From DATAWZ01 sp036266975 (GTDB lineage: Bacteria > Actinomycetota > Thermoleophilia > Solirubrobacterales > Solirubrobacteraceae), in assembly GCA_036266975.1 (NCBI GenBank), contig DATAWZ010000059.1:1-5295 (forward strand): a stretch of DNA of 5,295 nucleotides, written 5' to 3'. The notes beneath the pieces are model-generated. The model was not told where the DNA came from, did not search any database, and saw only the letters and a program-made list of their open reading frames with translations. Of this stretch, positions 1-5,295 are shown in pieces. Both the position numbers and the translations under genes were made by a program. Each line of letters begins with the position of its first letter. Within the stretch, counting starts at the first letter, position 1.

Positions 1-252
1 TGTGCGGGGACGGGCTGGGCGGGGGTGGGGAGCTTCTGTGCGGGGACGGGCTGGGCGGCGGTGGGGAGGACCCGCGCGGGGCCGGGCTGCGCGGCGGTGG
101 GGAGGACCGGCACGGGGACGGCCTGGGCCGGGGTGAGGCGGGGCCGCACGGGGATGCGCTCGGCGGGGGTGACAGGCACTCGCGGGGCGATGAGCTCTAC
201 GCCGGTGCGGGACGCCGGCGCGGGGATGAGCTTGGCCGCGGTGAGGAGGTTC
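1..252 (+). repeat. 36-bp tandem repeat, seven units, within coding sequence
   Basis: Units begin at 1, 37, 73, 109, 145, 181 and 217, each exactly 36 bp with no indels. Units 1 and 2 match at 32 of 36 positions, as do units 2 and 3; later units are more diverged, and a barely recognisable eighth copy may occupy 253-288. In the frame of the enclosing gene each unit encodes 12 residues, for example CGDGLGGGGEDP, RGDELGRGEEVP. Gly at unit position 2, Leu at 5 and Gly at 8 are kept in all seven, and Asp at 3 in six. The array reaches the left edge and probably continues beyond it. Confidence 0.85.
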
Positions 253-815
253 CTGGGCCCGATGGCGATGGGCTCTCCGACGAGGGGTGGGCGCCGTTCC
301 AGGACGGGTTCGGCAGCCTCGGAGTCGACGACGAGCCGCTGTTCCCCGCGCGCCACGGCTCACGAGGGCGCTCGCGCCGCCGCGGTCCGATGGGCCGCGT
401 GCTGGCCCCGCTGGGTATGGCGCTGCTTGCGTTCGCCCTGAGCGCCGGGGCGGTGCGGCTGATCGCGGGCCGCCGCCCGGCCACGACGCCCACCTCGCTC
501 CAGGCCAGCGCGGCGCCCGTGCCGCTCGTCTCGCGTCCCGCCCACGTGCCTGGTGGGCCTGTGACCGGCGCCGCGGTGGCTCGCGCCTCGATCGTCTTCT
601 CCCGCCCGCGCTCCCGTCCGCGCCCGCGCGTGCCTCCGGTCGCCCTCCCGATGCGCCGGATGTCCGCGCGGGCGCCCCGTGCGGCGGTGGCCACCTCCCC
701 AGAGCCGGTCGCCGTCGTGGCCTCGGCCCCGTCGTCGGCTCCGCCGCCCCCGTCGGCGCCTGCCCCGCGCCCGGCGCCGGCCGCGGCGGTCGTCGCGTTC
801 GGGTTCGAGCGATGA
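3..815 (+). CDS. Repeat-containing single-pass membrane protein with Pro-rich tail (5' partial), unrecognised family
   Basis: The frame is open from the left edge to TGA at 813-815 and gives 270 visible residues; the true start is probably upstream. I do not recognise the family. Visible residues 1-84 are seven copies of a 12-residue Gly/Asp/Leu-rich repeat (core G-D-x-L). A degraded acidic stretch follows, then a basic segment (RGRSRRRG) before one membrane helix at about 133-151. The rest, about 156-270, is Pro/Ala/Arg-rich and probably disordered, ending in APPPPSAPAP-type sequence. Charge distribution suggests the repeats are cytoplasmic and the tail outside the membrane. Its stop overlaps the start of the TcpC-like gene (ATGA), so it belongs to the transfer operon. 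The alternative start is ATG 390 (141 aa), but it lacks a well-spaced ribosome site, and the upstream frame shows the best-conserved repeat and continues into a sensible pre-membrane basic patch. The membrane/Pro-rich half is secure; the N-terminal extension is less so. Confidence 0.6.
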   Translation, partial: CGDGLGGGGELLCGDGLGGGGEDPRGAGLRGGGEDRHGDGLGRGEAGPHGDALGGGDRHSRGDELYAGAGRRRGDELGRGEEVPGPDGDGLSDEGWAPFQDGFGSLGVDDEPLFPARHGSRGRSRRRGPMGRVLAPLGMALLAFALSAGAVRLIAGRRPATTPTSLQASAAPVPLVSRPAHVPGGPVTGAAVARASIVFSRPRSRPRPRVPPVALPMRRMSARAPRAAVATSPEPVAVVASAPSSAPPPPSAPAPRPAPAAAVVAFGFER

Positions 816-1687
816 GCGAGTGGGGGACGCACGCGACGCCGGTGCGGGTTCGCACCCGTCCGCGTTGGCGGCTACGCCTGGAGCTTCACCTGCTGCGTTG
901 GGTCCTCGTCGCGGCGGCCTGCGCCGGCCTGCTCGCCGCCGCGCGCGTGACGGTGTTCCCGCCGCGCCCAATTCGCGACGTGGAGCCGCCGAGCCCCAGC
1001 CTGGACCCCGCTGTCGCCGGCTTCGCGACGCTCTTCGCGCGGGCGTACCTGGACTGGACGGCCGACGATCCCGCCGCCCAGCAGCGCGCGCTCGCGCCCT
1101 TCCTGGCCACCGAGGTCGATCCCGGCGCCGGTTTCACGCCGTCCGCGTCCGGCACGCAGCAGGTGCTCTGGACGCAGGTCGTCCAGCAGCGCGACGTGGG
1201 GGCGAGCGAACGCGTGGACACGCTCGCGGTCGAGACCGACCGCCTCGGGCTGATCTACCTCACCGTCGACGTGACGCGTGAGTCGAACGGACGGCTCGCG
1301 CTCGCGCGCTATCCGGGCATCGTCGGCGCGCCGGCGACCGCACCCTCGTCGATGAACGCCGACGCGGCACTCGCGCCGGTCCGCGACGGGCCGCTGGCCA
1401 CCGTGGTGCAGCGCGCGCTCGGCAACTACCTGGACGGCGACGCGGGCGACCTCGCCGCCGACCTCGCGCCGACCGCGAGGGTCGCCCTGCCCGCGCCGCG
1501 CCTGACCCTGACCGGCGTGAGCTCGCTGCGCTGGGGCCACCCGGGCGAGTCGGTGTTCGCCCAGGTCCAGGCGAGCGATCCGTCGGGCGCCAGCTACACG
1601 CTCGAGTACGAGGTCGACGTCGAGTCGCTCGACGGTCGCTGGGTGGTGCTCGCCATCGGGGTCGATCCGGACGGGTCGCTGTCGTGA
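812..1687 (+). CDS. TcpC-like (VirB8-like) conjugative transfer scaffold protein
   Basis: Predicted 291 aa. TcpC/VirB8-type proteins are bitopic membrane scaffolds of conjugation channels: one N-terminal helix anchors NTF2-like domains outside the membrane, and they assemble with the other Tcp/VirB subunits. Here an Arg-rich cytoplasmic stretch (residues 12-22) precedes a membrane helix at about 27-44. A Pro-rich linker (50-62) follows, then a first probable NTF2-like domain at about 66-170 starting with FATLFARAYLDW, which resembles the TcpC-family opening of its first domain. A linker at about 171-189 leads to a second domain at about 190-287 ending in an alternating strand pattern (YTLEYEVDVESLDGRWVVLAIGV). 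Length fits the family. I chose ATG 812 because it overlaps the preceding stop as ATGA; the frame is open further upstream to 287, but that part is an Arg/Pro-rich shadow of the previous gene. The assignment rests on architecture, sequence feel and neighbours, not on a database match. Confidence 0.8.
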   Translation: MSEWGTHATPVRVRTRPRWRLRLELHLLRWVLVAAACAGLLAAARVTVFPPRPIRDVEPPSPSLDPAVAGFATLFARAYLDWTADDPAAQQRALAPFLATEVDPGAGFTPSASGTQQVLWTQVVQQRDVGASERVDTLAVETDRLGLIYLTVDVTRESNGRLALARYPGIVGAPATAPSSMNADAALAPVRDGPLATVVQRALGNYLDGDAGDLAADLAPTARVALPAPRLTLTGVSSLRWGHPGESVFAQVQASDPSGASYTLEYEVDVESLDGRWVVLAIGVDPDGSLS

Positions 1688-1773
1688 CCGCCACCGCCCG
1701 ACCGCCGCCCCGCGGCGTGCCGCCGCCATGCCCGCCCGACCCGCCCTCGTCCACCGCACCAAGGAGATCAGCC
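1688..1773 (+). other. Short leader between TcpC-like and small two-helix genes
   Basis: These 86 bp are the only appreciable gap in the window. The stretch is C-rich with few purines until the AAGGAG at its 3' end. It could alternatively encode the first 30 residues of the next protein if GTG 1684 were the start. An 11-bp sequence, GCCCCGCGGCG, occurs at 1707-1717 and again at 1790-1800; in such C/G-rich DNA this may be chance. I see no promoter or terminator. Confidence 0.5.
1761..1766 (+). promoter_or_regulatory. Strong Shine-Dalgarno AAGGAG
   Basis: AAGGAG stands 7 nt upstream of GTG 1774, near-ideal spacing, in a locally C-rich stretch where a purine run is conspicuous. It decides the start of the small two-helix protein against the in-frame GTG at 1684. 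No other gene start in the window has a comparable site: those at 812, 2239 and 2853 have only weak or no purine-rich sequence and depend on overlap or close spacing. Confidence 0.8.
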
Positions 1774-2226
1774 GTGCCCCGCCCGCCCCGCCCCGCGGCG
1801 CGTCCCCTCGCGCACGCCCTGCCCCGTCCCGTCGCCCACCCCCGACCGGCCCGCGGCCGGCGACGACGGCTGGCCGCGCTGCTGGCGATCGTGTTGGCGT
1901 TCGCGGCTCCCGCGCTCCCCGCGGCGCTGCCCGCCCGGGCCGGCGCGCAGGTGCTCTCGGGCAGCTCGGCGAACACCTCATCCTCGTCGGCCGCCGGTGG
2001 CTCGCTCGAGCAGGCGGCCTCGCGCGCCGGCAGCACCGGGCGCGAGGTGGCGATGAGCCTGATCGGCCTCGCCTTCGCGATCGCCGCGGTGGTGCTCGCC
2101 TTCCGGCGCGACTTCAAGGAGGCCGCCGGGGTCCTGGCCATCGGGGTGGTGGCGATCCTGCTCGCCACTCCCGCCGGGCTGAACCTGATCAACGACACCG
2201 TCAGCTCGATCGTCGGCAACGGCTAG
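1774..2226 (+). CDS. Small two-helix membrane protein, VirB2-pilin-like topology, TcpD position
   Basis: Predicted 150 aa. A long Arg/Pro-rich N-terminus (1-32, ending RGRRRR) precedes a hydrophobic core (33-52) and a plausible signal-peptidase site around ARAGA-Q (about 54-59), so the mature form would be about 92 aa. The mature part has a Ser/Ala/Gly-rich segment (60-89), a helix at about 93-110, a charged turn RRDFKE (111-116) and a second helix at about 117-131, ending LINDTVSSIVGNG. A cleaved leader plus two helices joined by a charged cytoplasmic loop is the layout of VirB2/TrbC pilins, and the gene lies between TcpC-like and TcpE-like genes, where pCW3 has tcpD. GTG 1774 is chosen because AAGGAG lies 7 nt upstream. 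GTG 1684, overlapping the previous stop as GTGA, is in frame and would add 30 Pro-rich residues. Gene reality is firm; a pilin or pore role is inference from topology and position. Confidence 0.78.
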   Translation: MPRPPRPAARPLAHALPRPVAHPRPARGRRRRLAALLAIVLAFAAPALPAALPARAGAQVLSGSSANTSSSSAAGGSLEQAASRAGSTGREVAMSLIGLAFAIAAVVLAFRRDFKEAAGVLAIGVVAILLATPAGLNLINDTVSSIVGNG

Positions 2227-2238
2227 ACGGCGGCGGCG

Positions 2239-2856
2239 ATGGGCGACGAGCCGACGTTCCTGGTGCGCTCCTACCGGCCCGTGTTCGAGCTCGAGCGGCG
2301 CCTGTACCGGATCGACCGACTGCGGCTGAACCCGAGTGGGGTCCCGCTCCGTGGCCTGTTCTATCTGCTCGCGCTGCTCGCGCTCGCGGCGGTGCTGTCA
2401 GGATCGGCGGTCACGCGCTGGGCCGTGACCTGGGTGCCGTGGTACGTGCGCTTCGTCGGCGCGCCCGCCGCCGGCGCATTTCTGCTCGGACTCGCGCGTG
2501 TCGACGGCCGACCGTTCCATCTGGCCGTCCGCTCGCTGCTGGCGCTGTGGTGCGGCGCCCGCCACCAGCAGGGCGACCGGCGCTGCCCGGCGCCGGGCGC
2601 GCGTTGGAGTCCGGGCGCGCTGGTCATGCTCCCGGACGGGTCCGAGCCCCGCCTGCGCCGGCTGCGCTACCGCGGTCCGGGGGCGGTGCTCGTCGCGACC
2701 GCGCACCGCCGGGTCGAGTGGCGCCACGGGCGGCTCGCGGGCGCGCTGGGGCGCCCGGCGGTCAGCGTGCTCGAGCGGCGTGGCCGGCCGCCCGCACGGC
2801 CCACGGTGCTCGAGCTCGCCGCCGGCGCGCGGCTCGACGTCGGCGGTCGGCGATGA
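2239..2856 (+). CDS. TcpE-like conjugative transfer membrane protein
   Basis: Predicted 205 aa. TcpE-family proteins are small integral membrane subunits of Gram-positive conjugation systems, required for transfer in pCW3. The N-terminal segment FLVRSYRPVFELERRLYRIDRLRL (residues 7-30), a basic/aromatic stretch leading to a PLRGLFYLLALLAL helix, fits the TcpE pattern. Helices are at about 39-57 and 70-86, followed by VDGRPFHLAVRSLLALW (88-104), which resembles the short post-membrane segment of the family. The remaining 100 or so residues are Arg-rich and probably cytoplasmic (RLRRLRYRGPG, VEWRHGRLAG); this tail looks longer than in typical TcpE proteins and might contact the VirB4 ATPase encoded next. 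ATG 2239 lies 12 bp after the previous stop, with only weak upstream GGCGG as ribosome site. The stop overlaps the VirB4 start (ATGA), suggesting coupled translation. The N-terminal half supports the family call; the tail is unassigned. Confidence 0.72.
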   Translation: MGDEPTFLVRSYRPVFELERRLYRIDRLRLNPSGVPLRGLFYLLALLALAAVLSGSAVTRWAVTWVPWYVRFVGAPAAGAFLLGLARVDGRPFHLAVRSLLALWCGARHQQGDRRCPAPGARWSPGALVMLPDGSEPRLRRLRYRGPGAVLVATAHRRVEWRHGRLAGALGRPAVSVLERRGRPPARPTVLELAAGARLDVGGRR

Positions 2857-5291
2857 GAACGCCGCTGTCGTTCGCCTACGGGCACTGCCTTTTCGCCTCT
2901 GGGCTCGACGACCCGTGGGCGCTGTTCGCCGTGGGCACGAGCTCGTACGCGACGCTGCCCGCCGATCGCAAGCGCGAGCTGTGGCTCTCGCTGCTCGGGG
3001 CGGTCGAGGCCGTCCAGGCCGACATCCAGATCCTGCGCGTCTGGCGCGGGGTCGACCCGGCAAGCTACCTGCGCGAGGAGCTGACCGCCGGGGCCACGCC
3101 GCACGCGCACGCCCGCGAGCGCTACCTGCGCGCCCAGGCCGAGCACCTCGCCGACGCCGGCACCGCGCGCCCGCACCTGTTCGTCGCGGTGAGCCTGAGA
3201 CCGCCCGAGCAGGACGTCAGCGCGTTTCTCTCGGGCGCGCTCGAGCGCCACCCCCGCGGCTGGCTGGCCTCGCTGCGTGATGTGCTGGCCGTCGCCGACC
3301 GCCGCGTGCTCGCCGAGGAGGAGCTCGAGCGCCTGCGCGTGCTCGCCGACCAGGCGCACGCCCGGCTCGCCGACTTCGTGCCCGCCCGCCCGGCCCGCTC
3401 GGCCGAGGTCCAGTGGCTCGTGCGCCGCGCCTTCTGCCGGGCGCTCGGCGAGCCCGAGATCGACGGGCTGCACGAACCTCAGGCGGTGGTGTTCGAGCGC
3501 AACGGAAAGGCGGTGCTGGCGCCGCTCGAGGGCGACGTCCTGCGCTGGATGGACGGGGTGGTCGAGCACTGCGGACGTGCGCTGCGGGTCGACTCCGAGC
3601 GCGGAACGAGCTGGCAGGCGCTGCTCGTGGCCGGCGCGCTGCCGGAGCAGGCGCCGTTCCCGGACAGCCGCCTGGAGCTGATGTTCGCGCCGCCGGAGAG
3701 CCTGATCTTTCCGATCGACCTCTCGCTCTGCGCTCGCCACCTGCCCAACGCGCTGGCCATGCGCCTGACCCGCCGGCGCATCCAGGACGCCGACCAGATC
3801 GCCCGCGCCGAGTCCGAGGGCGAGCAGGGGATGACCGACCAGGGCTACGACCGCACGCAGCTCGCGCGCGACCTGCTCGCCTACCTTCAGTCGCCGAGTC
3901 GCCCGCCGCTGCTGCGGGCGACCCTGAGCGTGGCCGTCGCCGCCGACGAGCCGCAGGAGCTCGAGCGTCGCGTCGAGCTCTGCCGGCGCGCGTTCGGCGA
4001 GGTACGTCTGCACCGCCCGCTCGGCGAGCAGCTCGCCCTGTTCGCCGCGCACCTGCCCGGGCGCCGGGCCCTCGTGCGCGGCTACGAGGCGATCCTCACC
4101 GCCGAGCAGGTCGCGGCGATGATGCCCACGGCGGCCCACGTCGCCGGGTCGCGGCGCGGCTTTCACCTCGGGCACACCCTGTCGGGCTCGCGCCAGCCGG
4201 TGCGGATGAACCTGCGCGAGGGCTCCGACGCCGACCGCAACACGGCGATCCTCAGCGTCGGCGCGCTCGGCTCGGGCAAGACCACCCTCGACCAGAAGCT
4301 CAAATGGGAGGGGTTCCTGCTCGGCGCGCGCATCGTCGACTGCGACCCCAAGGGGGACCATCGCTTCCATCTGCTCGACGAGGTCGCGCCGCACGCGGAG
4401 TGCATCACGCTCGAGCCCGACCCGCGGCTGCGCGGCGTGCTCGACCCGCTACGGGTCGCGCCCGCGCACCTGCGCCAGGAAGCGACCGTCTCCTTCCTAG
4501 TCGAGCTGCTGCCGCCCCGCAGCGACGCCGCCTGGCACGCCGCGGTGGTGCGCGCTGTCGACGCGGTCGCCACCCGCGCCGCGGACCCGAGCTGCTACGA
4601 GGTCGTGCGCGCGCTCGCCGCCGGCGACGAGGTCGACGTCCAGGTCGCGCGGACGCTCGCCGTATACGCGCGCTCGGGCCTGACCCAGCTCGGCTTCGCC
4701 GATCCGGACGTGCGGCTGCCCTCGCTCGGCGAGCGGCAGGTCAGCTACATCCCGATCCGCGACCTGCCGGCGCCCGACGCGGGCCGTCCCCGCCACGAGT
4801 ACTCAGCCGCCGAGCGGGTCGGCGAGCAGCTCGTGCGGTTGATCGCCATGTTCGCGATGCGGGTCATGGGCCGCGAACGCGAGCGCCTGAAACTGTTCTC
4901 CTTCGACGAGGGCTGGCGGCTGCTCGGCGATCCGGTCGGTCGCCAGCTGCTCGCCTCGCTGCAGCGCATGGGCCGTTCAGAGCTCGCGGTGCCGATCATC
5001 AGCACCCAGCTGGTGGGGGACACCGCGCTCGGCGACCAGGAGTCGCTGGAGAGCCTGATCGGGGCGACGTTCGTGTTCGGGATGCGCTCCGAGCGCGAGG
5101 CGGCGCGTGCGCTTACGCTGCTCGGGCTCGACCCCGATGACCGCGCGCTGCGGCAACGGCTGCTCGGCTTCGACCGCGGGCGCTGCCTGTTTCGCGATCA
5201 CCACGGCCGCGTGGAGGCGGTCCAGGTCGAGCTCGTCGTCCCCGAGCTGCTCGCCGCGTTCTCGACCACGCCGCCGCGGGCCGGTGCCTGA
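2853..5291 (+). CDS. VirB4/TcpF-like conjugative transfer ATPase
   Basis: Predicted 812 aa, normal for the family. VirB4-type ATPases sit at the cytoplasmic face of the transfer channel and use ATP hydrolysis to drive channel assembly and substrate passage. The N-terminal domain (about 1-440) opens with PLSFAYGHCLFASGLDDPWALFAVG and an LPADRKRELWLSLL segment typical of actinobacterial VirB4-like proteins. The ATPase domain has Walker A GALGSGKT (470-477, Lys476), a DPKGD motif (498-502) common in this clade, Walker B LKLFSFDE (679-686, Asp685-Glu686) followed by GW, and IISTQ with Gln719 at the usual polar sensor position. The C-terminus has the late VirB4 pattern LIGATFVFGMRSEREA and GRCLFRDHHGRVEAVQVE. 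No key residue is missing and no frameshift is seen. ATG 2853 is chosen for its ATGA overlap with the TcpE-like stop. The frame runs open upstream to 1728, but that stretch is a low-complexity shadow of the two preceding genes. Confidence 0.95.
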   Translation: MRTPLSFAYGHCLFASGLDDPWALFAVGTSSYATLPADRKRELWLSLLGAVEAVQADIQILRVWRGVDPASYLREELTAGATPHAHARERYLRAQAEHLADAGTARPHLFVAVSLRPPEQDVSAFLSGALERHPRGWLASLRDVLAVADRRVLAEEELERLRVLADQAHARLADFVPARPARSAEVQWLVRRAFCRALGEPEIDGLHEPQAVVFERNGKAVLAPLEGDVLRWMDGVVEHCGRALRVDSERGTSWQALLVAGALPEQAPFPDSRLELMFAPPESLIFPIDLSLCARHLPNALAMRLTRRRIQDADQIARAESEGEQGMTDQGYDRTQLARDLLAYLQSPSRPPLLRATLSVAVAADEPQELERRVELCRRAFGEVRLHRPLGEQLALFAAHLPGRRALVRGYEAILTAEQVAAMMPTAAHVAGSRRGFHLGHTLSGSRQPVRMNLREGSDADRNTAILSVGALGSGKTTLDQKLKWEGFLLGARIVDCDPKGDHRFHLLDEVAPHAECITLEPDPRLRGVLDPLRVAPAHLRQEATVSFLVELLPPRSDAAWHAAVVRAVDAVATRAADPSCYEVVRALAAGDEVDVQVARTLAVYARSGLTQLGFADPDVRLPSLGERQVSYIPIRDLPAPDAGRPRHEYSAAERVGEQLVRLIAMFAMRVMGRERERLKLFSFDEGWRLLGDPVGRQLLASLQRMGRSELAVPIISTQLVGDTALGDQESLESLIGATFVFGMRSEREAARALTLLGLDPDDRALRQRLLGFDRGRCLFRDHHGRVEAVQVELVVPELLAAFSTTPPRAGA

Positions 5292-5295
5292 CCGG

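Noticed and set aside
1..252. RTX calcium-binding repeats or a CRISPR array
   Set aside because: RTX repeats are nonapeptides of the GGxGxDxx type, while these are 12-mers without that pattern. CRISPR is excluded because the 36-bp units are contiguous with no unique spacers.
25..441. Frame-1 open stretch through the repeat array (138 aa, Gly/Arg/Thr-rich)
   Set aside because: It is also open to the left edge and repeat-bearing, but its unit residues are less well conserved than in the frame ending at 815. It also breaks off inside the membrane-helix coding part of that gene.
287..811. Upstream in-frame extension of the TcpC-like gene
   Set aside because: Its translation is Arg/Pro/Gly low-complexity and overlaps the membrane-protein gene over its length. 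ATG 812 at an ATGA junction gives a normal TcpC-like N-terminus.
1688..1773. Promoter or terminator in the gap between the TcpC-like and small two-helix genes
   Set aside because: No -10/-35-like boxes stand out, and no hairpin followed by a T run is present. The gap is explained by the ribosome site alone.
1728..2852. In-frame extension of the VirB4 gene, suggesting a fusion of nearly 1,190 residues
   Set aside because: This part is Arg/Ala/Pro-rich shadow sequence over two genes with clear membrane helices. Stop codons are scarce in all frames of such GC-rich DNA.
2667..4394. Long antisense open frame (575 aa) over the TcpE-like and VirB4 genes
   Set aside because: It has no recognisable domain, mirrors the codon pattern of the sense gene, and lies over VirB4 sequence that is clearly coding.
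3413..5140. Long + strand open frame (575 aa) inside the VirB4 gene
   Set aside because: It is Arg/Ala low complexity, and the same DNA encodes the Walker A and B motifs in the VirB4 frame.

Overview
The window is a tightly packed, single-strand gene cluster from a very GC-rich genome, most likely an actinobacterium. By eye nearly every third codon position is G or C, genes overlap by 4 bp, and GTG is used as a start. A Thermoleophilia/Solirubrobacter-like or Streptomyces-like host would fit, but the lineage is a guess. All supported genes are on the + strand. The recognisable products identify it as part of a conjugative (type IV secretion-like) transfer locus, of the kind found in Gram-positive integrative conjugative elements and plasmids.

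Layout, left to right. (1) Positions 3-815 hold a gene cut by the left edge. It encodes a protein whose visible N-terminal part is a 12-residue tandem repeat (36-bp DNA units at 1-252), followed by a basic stretch, one membrane helix and a Pro/Ala-rich tail. I do not recognise the family. (2) 812-1687 is a TcpC/VirB8-like scaffold protein with one membrane helix and two probable NTF2-like domains. (3) 1774-2226 is a small protein with a signal peptide and two membrane helices joined by a charged loop. This is VirB2-pilin-like topology and occupies the TcpD position. It has the only strong Shine-Dalgarno in the window (AAGGAG). (4) 2239-2856 is a TcpE-like two-helix membrane protein with a long basic C-terminal tail. 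(5) 2853-5291 is a complete VirB4/TcpF-like conjugation ATPase with clear Walker A and Walker B motifs.

Genes 2 to 5 have the same order as tcpC-tcpD-tcpE-tcpF of the clostridial plasmid pCW3. They would together form the membrane core of a mating channel: a VirB8-like scaffold, small membrane subunits and the assembly ATPase. The coupling protein, relaxase, VirB6-like channel protein and cell-wall hydrolase expected in a full system are not in the window and may lie outside it.

The genes are almost certainly co-transcribed. The junctions at 812-815 and 2853-2856 are ATGA stop/start overlaps, the gap at 2227-2238 is 12 bp, and only 1688-1773 (86 bp) is non-coding. I see no promoter, terminator, RNA gene, CRISPR array, insertion sequence or attachment site. 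The unfamiliar parts are the repeat-bearing first gene and the pilin-like third gene.
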